DNA from: Dehalococcoidia bacterium UBA2158 | Lineage (GTDB): Bacteria; Chloroflexota; Dehalococcoidia; Lucifugimonadales; UBA3495 | Assembly: GCA_002328185.1 (NCBI GenBank) | Contig: DCWQ01000056.1 | Location: 1 to 32,333 of the forward strand | Reading direction: 5' to 3' | DNA length: 32,333 bases | Shown here: positions 1 to 6,841 of the stretch, piece by piece | Layout: each line of letters starts with the position of its first letter | How positions within the stretch are numbered: position 1 is the stretch's first letter | Notes under the pieces: model-generated | The model's input: only the letters and a program-made list of their open reading frames with translations | Told to the model about the DNA's origin: nothing | Databases searched by the model: none | Position numbers and translations under genes: made by a program

Positions 1-183
1 ACGGTTAGGACTCGATATTGGTGGGTCCTAAGTTCGGAAACCGGAGACCTTAGCTATCCGCCTCAGGATGAAATCGGAAGGCTCAAGGTTAACGATCATA
101 GGCGACGGCTCGCTTGGCTACAGACTCACCCTAAAAGGGGTGCATGATTCGATATCATTCGAGATGGACCAAGAGGTAATACC
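1..183. other. Left edge, upstream region with two small hairpins
   Basis: No gene is supported here. Two inverted repeats are visible. TTAGGAC at 5-11 pairs with GTCCTAA at 25-31, and CACCC at 127-131 pairs with GGGTG at 138-142. They lie ahead of the luciferase-like gene starting at 184 and could be leader structures, but neither has a T-run that would make it a terminator. Confidence 0.3.
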
Positions 184-1065
184 GTGGATATAGGCGTATC
201 TTTCCCAACGACTAACATCGGACACGACTCTGGAGCAGTTAGGGAATTTGTCCAAGTGGCGGAAGACCTGGGTTACGACCATCTTCGTATACTTGACCAC
301 GTAGTTGGAGCTAATCCCGAAAAACATCCAGAGGTTCCACAGTTCTATTACACCCACGAGAGCGTGATCAGAGAGCCGTTCACATTGATGGCCTATGTAG
401 CCGGATTCACGAAAACCATAAGACTCGTGACCGGAATCATAATCCTTCCGCAACGCCAAACCGTTTTGGTAGCCAAACAAGCCGCAGAAGTGGATGTACT
501 CAGTGACGGAAGATTACGGATGGGAGTGGGCGTCGGTTGGAATCCCGTTGAGTTCGTCGCCTTGGGGGAGGACTTCACCACTCGCGGCCGGAGAATTGAA
601 GAACAGATAGAAGTTCTCCGGTTACTCTGGACAGATAATCCCATCGATTATCATGGCAAATGGCATGATATCGTTGCGGCGGGGATCAACCCATTGCCTA
701 TCCAACGTCCTATACCAATCTGGATGGGAGCTGGGGCTCCAGGGCAACCGACCGGCCCGAATGTCGCATTGGAAAGAGTAGGCCGGCTTGCAGATGGGTA
801 TTTCCCGCTCTGTGAAGCCGGTGAGACCGCGAAGAAACTCATAGACACCGTCAAAGGCTATGCCCAAAAAGCAGGCCGAAACCCGGATGATTTGAAGATC
901 GAAGGTCGAATAGACCTCATGGGTTCACCCGAAGAATGGAAAACCGCTGTGATTGAGTGGGAACGATTAGGCGCAGATGCTGTTTCTATTGGTACAACCC
1001 GAGGACCTTTTAACTCGCCGTCAGAGCATATAGATGCCATCAAGACATTCAAAGAAATCCTTTAG
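184..1065 (+). CDS. Luciferase-like F420-dependent oxidoreductase (LLM class)
   Basis: A 293-residue TIM-barrel protein of the bacterial luciferase superfamily, in the group usually annotated as probable F420-dependent oxidoreductases. Supporting segments are the N-terminal strand MDIGVSFPTT, the helix FVQVAEDLGYDHLRILDH, the substrate-side segment RLVTGIIILPQRQ, and LSDGRLRMGVGVGWNP, the usual cofactor-phosphate loop region. IPIWMGAG follows further on. Length fits the family (about 280-340). The start is GTG at 184, chosen because a GAGGT Shine-Dalgarno sequence lies just upstream and the barrel starts at once. Family members transfer hydride between F420H2 or FMN and varied substrates, so the substrate is unknown. 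The protein is cytoplasmic, with no signal peptide. It lies outside the first tRNA-fragment-bounded cassette. A paralogue of a different subfamily lies at 24726. Confidence 0.85.
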   Translation: MDIGVSFPTTNIGHDSGAVREFVQVAEDLGYDHLRILDHVVGANPEKHPEVPQFYYTHESVIREPFTLMAYVAGFTKTIRLVTGIIILPQRQTVLVAKQAAEVDVLSDGRLRMGVGVGWNPVEFVALGEDFTTRGRRIEEQIEVLRLLWTDNPIDYHGKWHDIVAAGINPLPIQRPIPIWMGAGAPGQPTGPNVALERVGRLADGYFPLCEAGETAKKLIDTVKGYAQKAGRNPDDLKIEGRIDLMGSPEEWKTAVIEWERLGADAVSIGTTRGPFNSPSEHIDAIKTFKEIL

Positions 1066-1157
1066 CCGTCGTTCGGCGCGTTTCTCAACAATAAAGGCGA
1101 CCCAGAATGATTTCCTATAAGTACTATCATACGATTAACTAATATAGCTCGGACCAG

Positions 1158-1213
1158 ACTCAGAAACCGGTGGGAGTGACCCTGTGTCAGTTCGACTCGG
1201 ACCTTCGGCACCA
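1158..1213 (+). repeat. tRNA-Leu 3'-half fragment, copy 1 (att-like)
   Basis: This resembles the 3' half of a class II tRNA. It has an anticodon-loop-like CTCAGAA, ACCGG, a variable arm (GGGAGTGACCC), a T-loop TTCGACT and CTTCGGC-A-CCA. The T stem is imperfect (GTCAG against CGGAC) and no matching 5' half lies upstream, so it is not a functional tRNA gene. It matches three other same-strand copies in the window. Homology among the copies begins at the anticodon loop, as expected for an integrase that recombines there. Confidence 0.75.
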
Positions 1214-1226
1214 AGTTTTTAGGCAC

Positions 1227-1267
1227 GAAGAAGCCCCGTAGACAGAAATCTGCAGGACTTCTTCTTT
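1227..1267 (+). terminator. Hairpin terminator after tRNA fragment 1
   Basis: GAAGAAG at 1227-1233 pairs with CTTCTTC at 1258-1264. An imperfect inner stem (CCCCGTAGA against TCTGCAGGA) and a TTT follow. The same element, better preserved, follows tRNA fragments 2 and 4, so it probably descends from the terminator of the original tRNA gene. Confidence 0.65.
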
Positions 1268-1320
1268 GGCCAAATCACCAAACGTCGTCCAAAGGTCTTA
1301 GGATACGTAGATTAACTGCG

Positions 1321-1646
1321 GTTTCCGCGTCTGAGAGGATTTATTTTTACCTACCGCTGCCGTTGCTATTAGTCGATGCTAATTAAAAAAGGCAACGCAT
1401 TTAAGTCTTTCGTCCTGATTCCGATCGTTACTGTTTTCTTTTTAGTGACAACCATCGTGATGTTAGGATTTTTCTTCGACGTTGTTCTACAACGAGCGCT
1501 TTTCCTAGAAGTGCCATCAACCGTAATAAATATCGTAGACGTCCTTGTTTGCATACCTGTTGCCGTGCTAATGACCAGGCAAGTCTTTAAAGAGGGGCTT
1601 TGATTTTACCGATTGGTGCCGCTGTTAATCGGCGTTAGCATTCCGC
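1321..1646 (+). mobile_element. Approx. 326-bp insertion within the integrase relic
   Basis: The sequence ending TTAACTGCG at 1320 and the one resuming TTCAGTAGGTTCTCC at 1647 are contiguous in the related copy at 13919-13950. This segment therefore looks inserted at the 3' end of the relic. TTCCGC occurs near the left edge (1323-1328) and at the right edge (1641-1646), which could be a target duplication. No convincing terminal inverted repeats or transposase are seen. The insert carries the 75-codon membrane-protein ORF at 1376-1603. Confidence 0.5.
1376..1603 (+). CDS. Small two-helix membrane protein (hypothetical)
   Basis: A 75-residue protein not recognised as any family. Two hydrophobic stretches are seen at about residues 11-34 (FVLIPIVTVFFLVTTIVMLG) and 49-65 (TVINIVDVLVCIPVAVLM). 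The N-terminus is basic (MLIKKGNAFK) and suggests N-in topology. The ATG at 1376 has no clear Shine-Dalgarno sequence, which lowers confidence. It lies wholly inside the 326-bp segment that interrupts an integrase relic, so it is either cargo of a tiny mobile element or a chance hydrophobic ORF. No function can be assigned. Confidence 0.4.
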   Translation: MLIKKGNAFKSFVLIPIVTVFFLVTTIVMLGFFFDVVLQRALFLEVPSTVINIVDVLVCIPVAVLMTRQVFKEGL

Positions 1647-1770
1647 TTCAGTAGGTTCTCCACCGCGATGGCCAACTCGTCCTGCATATTGGGCAGAACA
1701 TGGGAATAAGTGTCCAAGGTGATGGTGACGCTGGAATGGGCCGCCGGGTTCTTCTTCGGGAACACCGAAC
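1625..1770 (-). pseudogene. Tyrosine recombinase C-terminal relic, copy 1
   Basis: Minus-strand translation gives AAHSSVTITLDTYSHVLPNM followed by QDELAIAVENLLKR. This is the catalytic C-terminus of a XerC/D-like phage integrase, with the nucleophile tyrosine in TLDTYSH. Box I, the catalytic domain core and the N-terminal DNA-binding domain are missing, so it cannot be active. The natural end of the protein is replaced by NANAD from the adjoining insertion. It is nearly identical in structure to the relic at 13919, including the odd PKKNP segment just before AHSS, so both descend from one already damaged copy. Confidence 0.75.
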
Positions 1771-1871
1771 TTAACTTGGAGCTATGGACGGTGATTTCTG
1801 GTATATCAGAGCTGGACGATTAGGGGTAACACCCGTATAGTCCTGCGCATCTGAAGTATAGGGAGGAAATC

Positions 1872-2132
1872 ATGCGATTCCACATAGATTCACAACATTC
1901 CCCTGAAAACTGCGGGCTGGCCAATCCAAACAAAGGAATACCTATGGCTCCGAATTGGTCTGAAAGATGCAAAGAATTAGGGATGACGTACGTGGCAGGT
2001 GGAGCTTGTCAGCCTGAGCATCATCATTTCATGTTTGTTGAAACGGACGATTTGGACAAGGTGCGTGAATTGATGTTACCCATGATGGGAATATGGGACA
2101 TTTCCGTAACTCCGGTAAAGGAAAGAGCATAA
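1872..2132 (+). CDS. DUF3303-like small protein
   Basis: An 86-residue cytoplasmic protein. The pattern H(4)-I-D-x-Q-H-S, CG at 14-15, W-x-x-R-C-x-E-L-G, P-E-H-H-H-F and E-T-D-D-L-x-K-V resembles the small ferredoxin-fold DUF3303-type proteins. These resemble dimeric alpha/beta-barrel domains and have no agreed function. The start is secure: GGGAGGAAATC lies directly before ATG 1872. A cluster of His and Cys (C15, C33, C47, H50-H52) could bind metal, which is speculation. It is the first well-supported gene of cassette 1 and is followed by a 28-bp dyad and then the P450 gene in the same direction. Confidence 0.6.
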   Translation: MRFHIDSQHSPENCGLANPNKGIPMAPNWSERCKELGMTYVAGGACQPEHHHFMFVETDDLDKVRELMLPMMGIWDISVTPVKERA

Positions 2133-2153
2133 GTCTTTTCCAACTTCTAGAAT

Positions 2154-2181
2154 GTGGTCCAAATGTGGCCACATGTTCCAC
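2154..2181. promoter_or_regulatory. 28-bp imperfect palindrome, candidate operator
   Basis: The segment is an interrupted dyad centred on ATGTGGCCACAT (2163-2174, perfect 12-bp palindrome), flanked by GTGG and CCAC arms. It sits 22 bp after the DUF3303-like gene and about 200 bp before the P450 start. There is no T-run, so a terminator is unlikely. An operator for a dimeric regulator is plausible, but no regulator gene is nearby. Confidence 0.4.
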
Positions 2182-2219
2182 TACCTGGCAACACGTGGCA
2201 CTAGGTTGAGGCTGGTTTT

Positions 2220-2254
2220 AGCCTCAAAATACTGTGGTTTTGTTAGGTGCTAGG
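2220..2254 (+). repeat. Interspersed repeat R, copy a
   Basis: It contains CCTCAAAATACTGTGGTTTT followed by GTTAGGTGCTAGG. It matches copies at 4203-4249 and 17079-17132. All three lie in front of a plus-strand gene. The core CTCAAAA also occurs in the anticodon-loop part of tRNA fragment 4. Confidence 0.6.
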
Positions 2255-2379
2255 TTTGCCTTATTCCGTCACGTCGCTTGACCAGAATACTGAACACATA
2301 AGGACGCTAAAACTGAGCTGTATACTAACGAAACTATTCAGTTTCTTTTGAATTAAGCAGGTGATAGGAGCAGTACTTA

Positions 2380-3600
2380 ATGACCGAAGAAAACTTGGTG
2401 ACTATCACTACCTACGAAACAGCGAGAGAGGCCTACCTGTCTAGGGATTTGAAACAAGCTCTATACGATGCCGGCGAAGTAGTGATGTCTGATGTCCTAG
2501 TGAACCTTCATGGAGAAGAGCATCGTTCGAGGCGGCGGTTAGAGAACCGTCTCTACCGTAGGGAAGTGTTTTACAAATATGAGAATGAACTTTTTCCTGA
2601 AATTATCGAAGAGACTCTAGCTCCTCATCTAGGAGCTAGAAAAGCCGAACTTGTGAGCTTGTCACATCAACTCATGATGAACCTTGCCGCTTTGACCGCT
2701 GGTGTTGATCGCCTCAGCGGGACTCCGGAAGAGACTTTCCGCCTTTACGACTACCTGATGACCTTCATCGAAGGCGCAACTCTAGCTCATTACCAGGGCG
2801 ACAGAAAGACTAAAGAGCAGGAAATTAAGGATGCTCTAGCGGCTTTTGACGAAGAATTTTTGGGTCCTGGCATTGTCCGACGATCCACGTTGATCGGTGA
2901 GTTGGAGAAAGGCAACATCGAGGAAACCGACCTGCCTCAGGACGTATTGACTGTTCTGTTAAGAAACGTCGATCACCTTGATCTCACGCATGAAGTTATC
3001 TTGAGAGAGATCGCCTTTTACCTTCTTGCTGGAACCCATACCAGCGCTACCGCGTTTACCAGGACGATGCATAACATCTTTGAATGGCTGGACGAAGACG
3101 TAGATCATAAAGAAAAGATCTGTCACCCCGATTTCATTCGGCGTTGTGTGCACGAAACCATCCGCCTTCAGCCGTCCAGCCCGGTTAGCCAACGCTCGGC
3201 TGAGGCTGAGATTCAGTTGGCATCAGGTTTGACCATAAACAAGGGCGACAAGGTGGTTATTGACCTTATTCAGGTCAACCGCGATGCATCCGTGTTCGGG
3301 GAGGACGCTGACAAATTCAATCCGGAACGAAAGCTCCCGCTCAGTGTGCAGGAGCACGGTCTAAGTTTCGGTCTAGGAATGCACGCTTGTATTGGCAAAG
3401 ATTTGGCGGCTGGAATCTTGGACGGAGACAATGAGAAACCGGAGAACCACCTGAACGGTTTGATTACAATGGCGGTCCAAAACATGTTGGCCAACGGTTG
3501 TAGACCTGATCCGAATACCCCCCCAACGATGAACCCATCCACAAGCCGACCCTATTTTGGGGAGTACCCGGTTATTTTTGATTCTTCTTATCGGGTTTGA
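2380..3600 (+). CDS. Cytochrome P450 (406 aa)
   Basis: A soluble heme-thiolate monooxygenase. The heme loop is SFGLGMHACIG with ligand Cys337. The K-helix ExxR is E259-T-I-R262. The I-helix reads A217-G-T-H-T221: the Thr is present, but the acid normally before it is His. Length (about 400) is that of a bacterial class I P450, with no membrane anchor. No ferredoxin or ferredoxin reductase gene lies in the window, so electrons must come from elsewhere. ATG 2380 has an AGGAG Shine-Dalgarno sequence upstream. It sits with VOC and ABM-like genes in cassette 1. A 5' fragment of a closely related gene occurs at 18975-19085. The substrate is unknown. Confidence 0.9.
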   Translation: MTEENLVTITTYETAREAYLSRDLKQALYDAGEVVMSDVLVNLHGEEHRSRRRLENRLYRREVFYKYENELFPEIIEETLAPHLGARKAELVSLSHQLMMNLAALTAGVDRLSGTPEETFRLYDYLMTFIEGATLAHYQGDRKTKEQEIKDALAAFDEEFLGPGIVRRSTLIGELEKGNIEETDLPQDVLTVLLRNVDHLDLTHEVILREIAFYLLAGTHTSATAFTRTMHNIFEWLDEDVDHKEKICHPDFIRRCVHETIRLQPSSPVSQRSAEAEIQLASGLTINKGDKVVIDLIQVNRDASVFGEDADKFNPERKLPLSVQEHGLSFGLGMHACIGKDLAAGILDGDNEKPENHLNGLITMAVQNMLANGCRPDPNTPPTMNPSTSRPYFGEYPVIFDSSYRV

Positions 3601-3686
3601 TCTCGTTCTTGCCGTGTTATAAGGATACTTATGTTTACTCTCAGGCACAATTCTCAGACTAGATAACACCCAAGGCGGAATCGACT

Positions 3687-4142
3687 ATGAAAGCTAAATC
3701 TGTTTCTCACATTGCCGTCTGCGTCCGCGACTTGGACAAATCCTTGGTCTTCTACCGAGACATCCTGGGGATGACGGTAACCATGGACGCTGTCCAAGAC
3801 ACCCGCGGCGGCTCACGGATCCAGACCTACAAACACGTTAGAGATACTAGGCGGGTGGTACACCTTGGCTGGTCCGACGGGCAAGAGCCATATTTGGTGA
3901 TGACCTGTCATCCTGGTGACCAACCAGATGGAGAGCCCATCAAATTGGATCAGATAGGCGTGAGCCATTACGCGTTCACGGTTGATGACCTGCCAGGTTT
4001 GGCCGAAGAACTGGTGGCGAAGGGTGTGGAAATACCCGGCGGGATTGAAACGTTTACCAATGCAGAAGGGAAAATGAGTTCTTTCTATTGCCTAGACCCG
4101 GACGGCATCTTGGTGCAGTTTGATAACGGATCCGGCGGTTAG
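3687..4142 (+). CDS. VOC/glyoxalase-superfamily protein
   Basis: A 151-residue protein with two beta-alpha-beta-beta-beta modules: SVSHIAVCVRDLDKSLVFYR at 5-24 and GVSHYAFTVDDLPGLAEELV at 91-110. Metal-ligand candidates are H8 and H94. The C-terminal strand ILVQFD has Gln144 where many glyoxalases have the metal-binding Glu, so the metal centre may be altered or non-enzymatic. Family members include lactoylglutathione lyases, extradiol dioxygenases, isomerases and antibiotic-binding proteins. The strong FYRDILGM motif is typical. The gene lies 86 bp after the P450 gene on the same strand, perhaps co-transcribed, and may act on the same substrate. The ATG has AAGGCGG upstream. Confidence 0.85.
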   Translation: MKAKSVSHIAVCVRDLDKSLVFYRDILGMTVTMDAVQDTRGGSRIQTYKHVRDTRRVVHLGWSDGQEPYLVMTCHPGDQPDGEPIKLDQIGVSHYAFTVDDLPGLAEELVAKGVEIPGGIETFTNAEGKMSSFYCLDPDGILVQFDNGSGG

Positions 4143-4202
4143 TCAAGAAGACTAGCCATTAAGTTACTGGCGTAAGCCGAGGTATTGGATGAGATCAGGC
4201 CC

Positions 4203-4249
4203 GTCACCGGAGGCCCCAGACAAACTCAAAATGCTGTGGTTTTGTTATC
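4203..4249 (+). repeat. Interspersed repeat R, copy b
   Basis: It runs from GTCACCGG through CAAACTCAAAATGCTGTGG to TTTTGTTA. It is nearly identical over about 45 bp to the copy at 17079-17125, and partly so to the copy at 2220. It ends about 40 bp before the ABM-like gene. Confidence 0.65.
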
Positions 4250-4291
4250 TGTGTATCATAGAGCGATATATGCAGTTGGAGGATCTTTTAT

Positions 4292-4585
4292 ATGTCGGTA
4301 ACCGTGTTCCTGGAATTGAATCTCAAATCTGAAAACGTTAATGACCTGACGTCATTCATGCGGGACGAGCTTCATTACACTCGTGGGTTTGATGGTTGCA
4401 ATTCGATCAGTGTCCAAACAAATCAAGACGACCCTTCCAATATGGTTTTGGTCGAGAACTGGGATGCTAAAGAACAATTCGAAAAATATTTGGGATGGCG
4501 TACCGAACGGGGAGACGTCGAGAAGATGGGTGCGTGGCTCACCGGACCACCCAGTATCCGTTACTTCGACAACGCAGGTGTGTAG
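4292..4585 (+). CDS. ABM-domain (antibiotic biosynthesis monooxygenase-like) protein
   Basis: A 97-residue dimeric ferredoxin-like barrel protein. The pattern is an N-terminal strand (SVTVFLELNLKSE), a helix leading to FMRDELHYTRGFDGCNSISV, then MVLVENWDAKEQFEKYLGW. This is the usual layout of ABM/heme-degrading-monooxygenase-like domains: a strand, G-x-x-G-C, then E-x-W-x-x-x-x-x-F-x-x-Y/H. These act as cofactor-free oxygenases, heme oxygenases or small stress proteins, and the role here is unknown. ATG 4292 follows a GGAGGA Shine-Dalgarno sequence. It closes cassette 1 next to a P450 and a VOC protein, suggesting a small oxidative-modification module. Confidence 0.75.
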   Translation: MSVTVFLELNLKSENVNDLTSFMRDELHYTRGFDGCNSISVQTNQDDPSNMVLVENWDAKEQFEKYLGWRTERGDVEKMGAWLTGPPSIRYFDNAGV

Positions 4586-4978
4586 GTCACTGGTCGAGTT
4601 CTCGGAGTGCTAGGTTTAAGTCTTTCTGGCCCCAAAAAGGCCCCAATTTATTTTGTCTGGTAGGCACGGTTTAGGCAGTTAGTCTCAAAATCGTGTCTGT
4701 GGTGGGCTGCTGTACACGACTATGCACAAAAACACCTGACTCTTAATAAGTTGCTTCGAGATCATTGAGACAAGGCCGTCTTATACCCCATCAATGGTGG
4801 CAGCAAATCTGATGTGACTCCCCATATTCGCTATTGGTATTCGATAACCGAATTGATAACGAACTCGATAACACTATCTGACACAGCAAGATAATTAGGC
4901 ACGAACGTTTGGAGGAATATATTCTGGCGGTTGGACTAAATCACGCCTAATAACACTGATTAGAACCACTCGCACCAG
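4586..4978. other. Intergenic, no gene seen
   Basis: AT-rich and with stops in all frames that I followed. A weak GGCC/GGCC hairpin at about 4627-4645 (GGCCCCAAAAAGGCCCC, then T-rich) could end the ABM-like transcript. Nothing else is supported. Confidence 0.4.
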
Positions 4979-5035
4979 ACTCTAAAACCGGTGGGGGGTG
5001 ACCCCGTGTCAGTTCGACTCTGACCTTCGGCATCA
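4979..5035 (+). repeat. tRNA-Leu 3'-half fragment, copy 2 (att-like)
   Basis: The best preserved arms of the four copies. The variable arm is GGGGTGACCCC. The T arm GTCAG-TTCGACT-CTGAC is perfect, followed by CTTCGGC. The terminal CCA is mutated to TCA. The loop reads CTCTAAA, which would place CTA at the anticodon. With no 5' half it is a fragment, not a suppressor tRNA gene. It shares ACCAGACTC at its 5' side with copy 1. Confidence 0.75.
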
Positions 5036-5050
5036 CGTTTCTAGGCACGA

Positions 5051-5091
5051 AACAGCCCCGCAGGCCGAAATCTGCGGGGCTGTTCTTTTTT
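5051..5091 (+). terminator. Hairpin terminator after tRNA fragment 2
   Basis: AACAGCCCCGCAG pairs perfectly with CTGCGGGGCTGTT across a short loop, followed by C and six T. This is the strongest version of the terminator that follows the tRNA fragments. Confidence 0.85.
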
Positions 5092-5094
5092 GTG

Positions 5095-5340
5095 CTACCG
5101 GGTTTTTGCCGACCATTTGCCGACCAAATTTCTAAAAGATAGTTGCGGGGTCTTCTCCGCGGGCTTCGTCCATGCCTTGAAAAACCTTTCGATAGCTTCT
5201 TCTTGCATACCTGGCAACAGATGGCTGTAGGTGTCCAGGGTTATCACTACGCTTGAGTGCCCTAGTCTGGCGCTGAGGGTCTTTGGGTCGATTTGGAGAC
5301 CTGATTCCGAAGATGACGTTCCGGAATGTAGAGTCGGGAA
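5095..5340 (-). pseudogene. Tyrosine recombinase C-terminal relic, copy 2
   Basis: Minus-strand translation contains DPKTLSARLGHSSVVITLDT and then YSHLLPGMQEEAIERFFKAW, ending at a TAG at 5095-5097. This is the box II region of a phage-type tyrosine recombinase: the LGH motif and the nucleophile tyrosine are present. Everything upstream is lost or scrambled beyond about 5340. It is a more complete and clearly different integrase from relics 1 and 3, so it marks a separate integration event. It lies between tRNA fragment 2 and an inverted T-arm piece. Confidence 0.8.
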
Positions 5341-5346
5341 ACCAAC

Positions 5347-5375
5347 GGTGCCAAAGGTCAGAGTCGAACTGGTAC
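5347..5375 (-). repeat. Inverted tRNA T-arm/acceptor piece
   Basis: Read on the minus strand it gives CCAGTTCGACTCTGACCTTT then GGCACC, matching the T arm and acceptor end of the four tRNA-Leu fragments but in the opposite orientation. It sits exactly between the integrase relic and the stop codon of the lipoprotein gene, so it looks like a recombination scar. Confidence 0.6.
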
Positions 5376-5382
5376 TCCGTCG

Positions 5383-6597
5383 CTACTGTGCCAGGACAAT
5401 CTTCTCAAAGAGACCGTCGCCATGAACGATGTCATCTATATTAAGAGACTCTGCGAATGCTACTACTCGTTGGCCTTTGCCAATTCCCACGCATAGTCCG
5501 GTGTAGAGACCGGGATGGCTAACCCAGCCTCCTGGAATTACGTACCCTCGTCGTTCGAAAGCGGTCCGTGAATATTCATTAATTGTCATTAACAATTCAC
5601 ACTTATCGAATCCGGGTTGAGTGGGAATAATGAATCCAGGAACCCGTTCAAATGCCTCTCCGAACTCGGTTATTAGGCGATTCAGAACCGATTCCGGAGT
5701 TTCTCCCGCTGAAGAATCTGCATTAAGGATTCCGAGCACTTTGTATCCGTTGGATAATACATTTTCACTACTACCACTCGTTTTTGGCGCCCGTATGTCG
5801 AAATAGCCAAAGCCCGTCAACATCATCCAACCGGAAGGTTTGGTCACATGCGCCGGTATGCCTATTAAATTAAGACCGTATCTTGAGCCATCGGCGGTAA
5901 TGGTCTCGTTATATTTAACCAGTTTTTCTGCCAGTCCATACTTAAAGGTCTCTGGTGAAAATAGGCTACCTGACTCTCCTTCACCAAGTCCATGGGTCAC
6001 AATACCAACCAATTGTCCCTTTTTGTTTAATGCAGGCCCGCCGATATTACCGCTGCCAACAATGCCGTCGAATCGTATGATGATCCCGTCAAATTCGAAT
6101 CCCGCGACCGTACTATATTTGGTGGCTGTTAACGTTTCTCCTCTAATAGGAATAAAATCACCGATTATTAATTCTTCGCCCAAATTAGGCATACTTTGAG
6201 ATATTTCAACCGGAGTCCCCACCACATCCGTTAAATGGATTAATGCTAAGTCGAATATTTCGTCAACGTAAATTATGGAGCCGTCCGTTACGAGTGGAGA
6301 GCCAACACGAGCGACCTGTACTCTATCTGAAGAGTCAGCAGCTACTGGTGCGTAAGTCACTACAAAGTGGCCATCTCCCACAATCACCCCGCCATTGATA
6401 TATTCATCCGTTGCTGTAGGAATCGTTATTTTGACCGTAGATTCTTTTGCGACCAAGTATGGATTAGTAATCTTATTGATAGTCTCGGATTTTGCCTGAG
6501 AAGTATCGCCAGTTTTAGGAGCCAGATTAGGGGTATCAATTGAGCAGGCAAGTAAAGCGGTTCCAACTATTACCCATATAACTATTGTAAGTTGCAT
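5383..6597 (-). CDS. Lipoprotein with degenerate trypsin-like (pseudo-protease) domain
   Basis: A 404-residue exported lipoprotein. The signal peptide MQLTIVIWVIVGTALLAC has a lipobox LLAC with Cys18 as the acylation site. Residues about 48-230 have the trypsin-like/DegP pattern: GGVIVGDGHFVVT, then FDLALIHL (Asp116 present), then GSGNIGGPALNKKGQLVGIV. The catalytic His position reads Y-A-P instead of N-H-V. The nucleophile in the usual G-N-S-G-G-P is Ile185. Proteolysis is therefore unlikely, and a binding or scaffold role is inferred. The C-terminal 170 residues (from about YGLNLIGIP) are not recognised. The ATG follows an AT-rich upstream region. It lies in cassette 2, adjacent to an inverted tRNA scar. 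An HtrA homologue with an intact triad is encoded at 29108. Confidence 0.75.
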   Translation of the reverse strand: MQLTIVIWVIVGTALLACSIDTPNLAPKTGDTSQAKSETINKITNPYLVAKESTVKITIPTATDEYINGGVIVGDGHFVVTYAPVAADSSDRVQVARVGSPLVTDGSIIYVDEIFDLALIHLTDVVGTPVEISQSMPNLGEELIIGDFIPIRGETLTATKYSTVAGFEFDGIIIRFDGIVGSGNIGGPALNKKGQLVGIVTHGLGEGESGSLFSPETFKYGLAEKLVKYNETITADGSRYGLNLIGIPAHVTKPSGWMMLTGFGYFDIRAPKTSGSSENVLSNGYKVLGILNADSSAGETPESVLNRLITEFGEAFERVPGFIIPTQPGFDKCELLMTINEYSRTAFERRGYVIPGGWVSHPGLYTGLCVGIGKGQRVVAFAESLNIDDIVHGDGLFEKIVLAQ

Positions 6598-6841
6598 ATT
6601 TGACTCTTAGCCGTTCTAGACCTTCTAGCAATGGAATACCAGGAATCGTGCTCCAAAATTCCATCCTCGGTCCTTAGCATTAACCGATCTCTTTTTCACG
6701 GTGCAATGGCTGATCCAATCCGAAGTCTCCCTACTATATTCTCCTGCGATCGACTAGTACCCGTAACCATTCGCTCGTAGTTTTTGATTTTTCGGTTGCC
6801 AACAATTGCGAACGCAGGCGATTAGTTGTAGGAGGAGCCTC
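6598..6841. promoter_or_regulatory. Intergenic, promoter region of the pseudo-protease lipoprotein
   Basis: No gene is supported. The segment must hold the minus-strand promoter for the lipoprotein starting at 6597. I could not pick a convincing -35/-10 pair. A plus-strand transcript running to the terminator at 6926-6962 may also begin here. Confidence 0.3.

Noticed and set aside
4979..5035. A tRNA with a CTA anticodon (amber suppressor or pyrrolysine-like)
   Set aside because: The CTCTAAA loop would read CTA, but there is no 5' half, the CCA is mutated, and the sister copies read CAG or CAA. It is an eroded leucine-type fragment.
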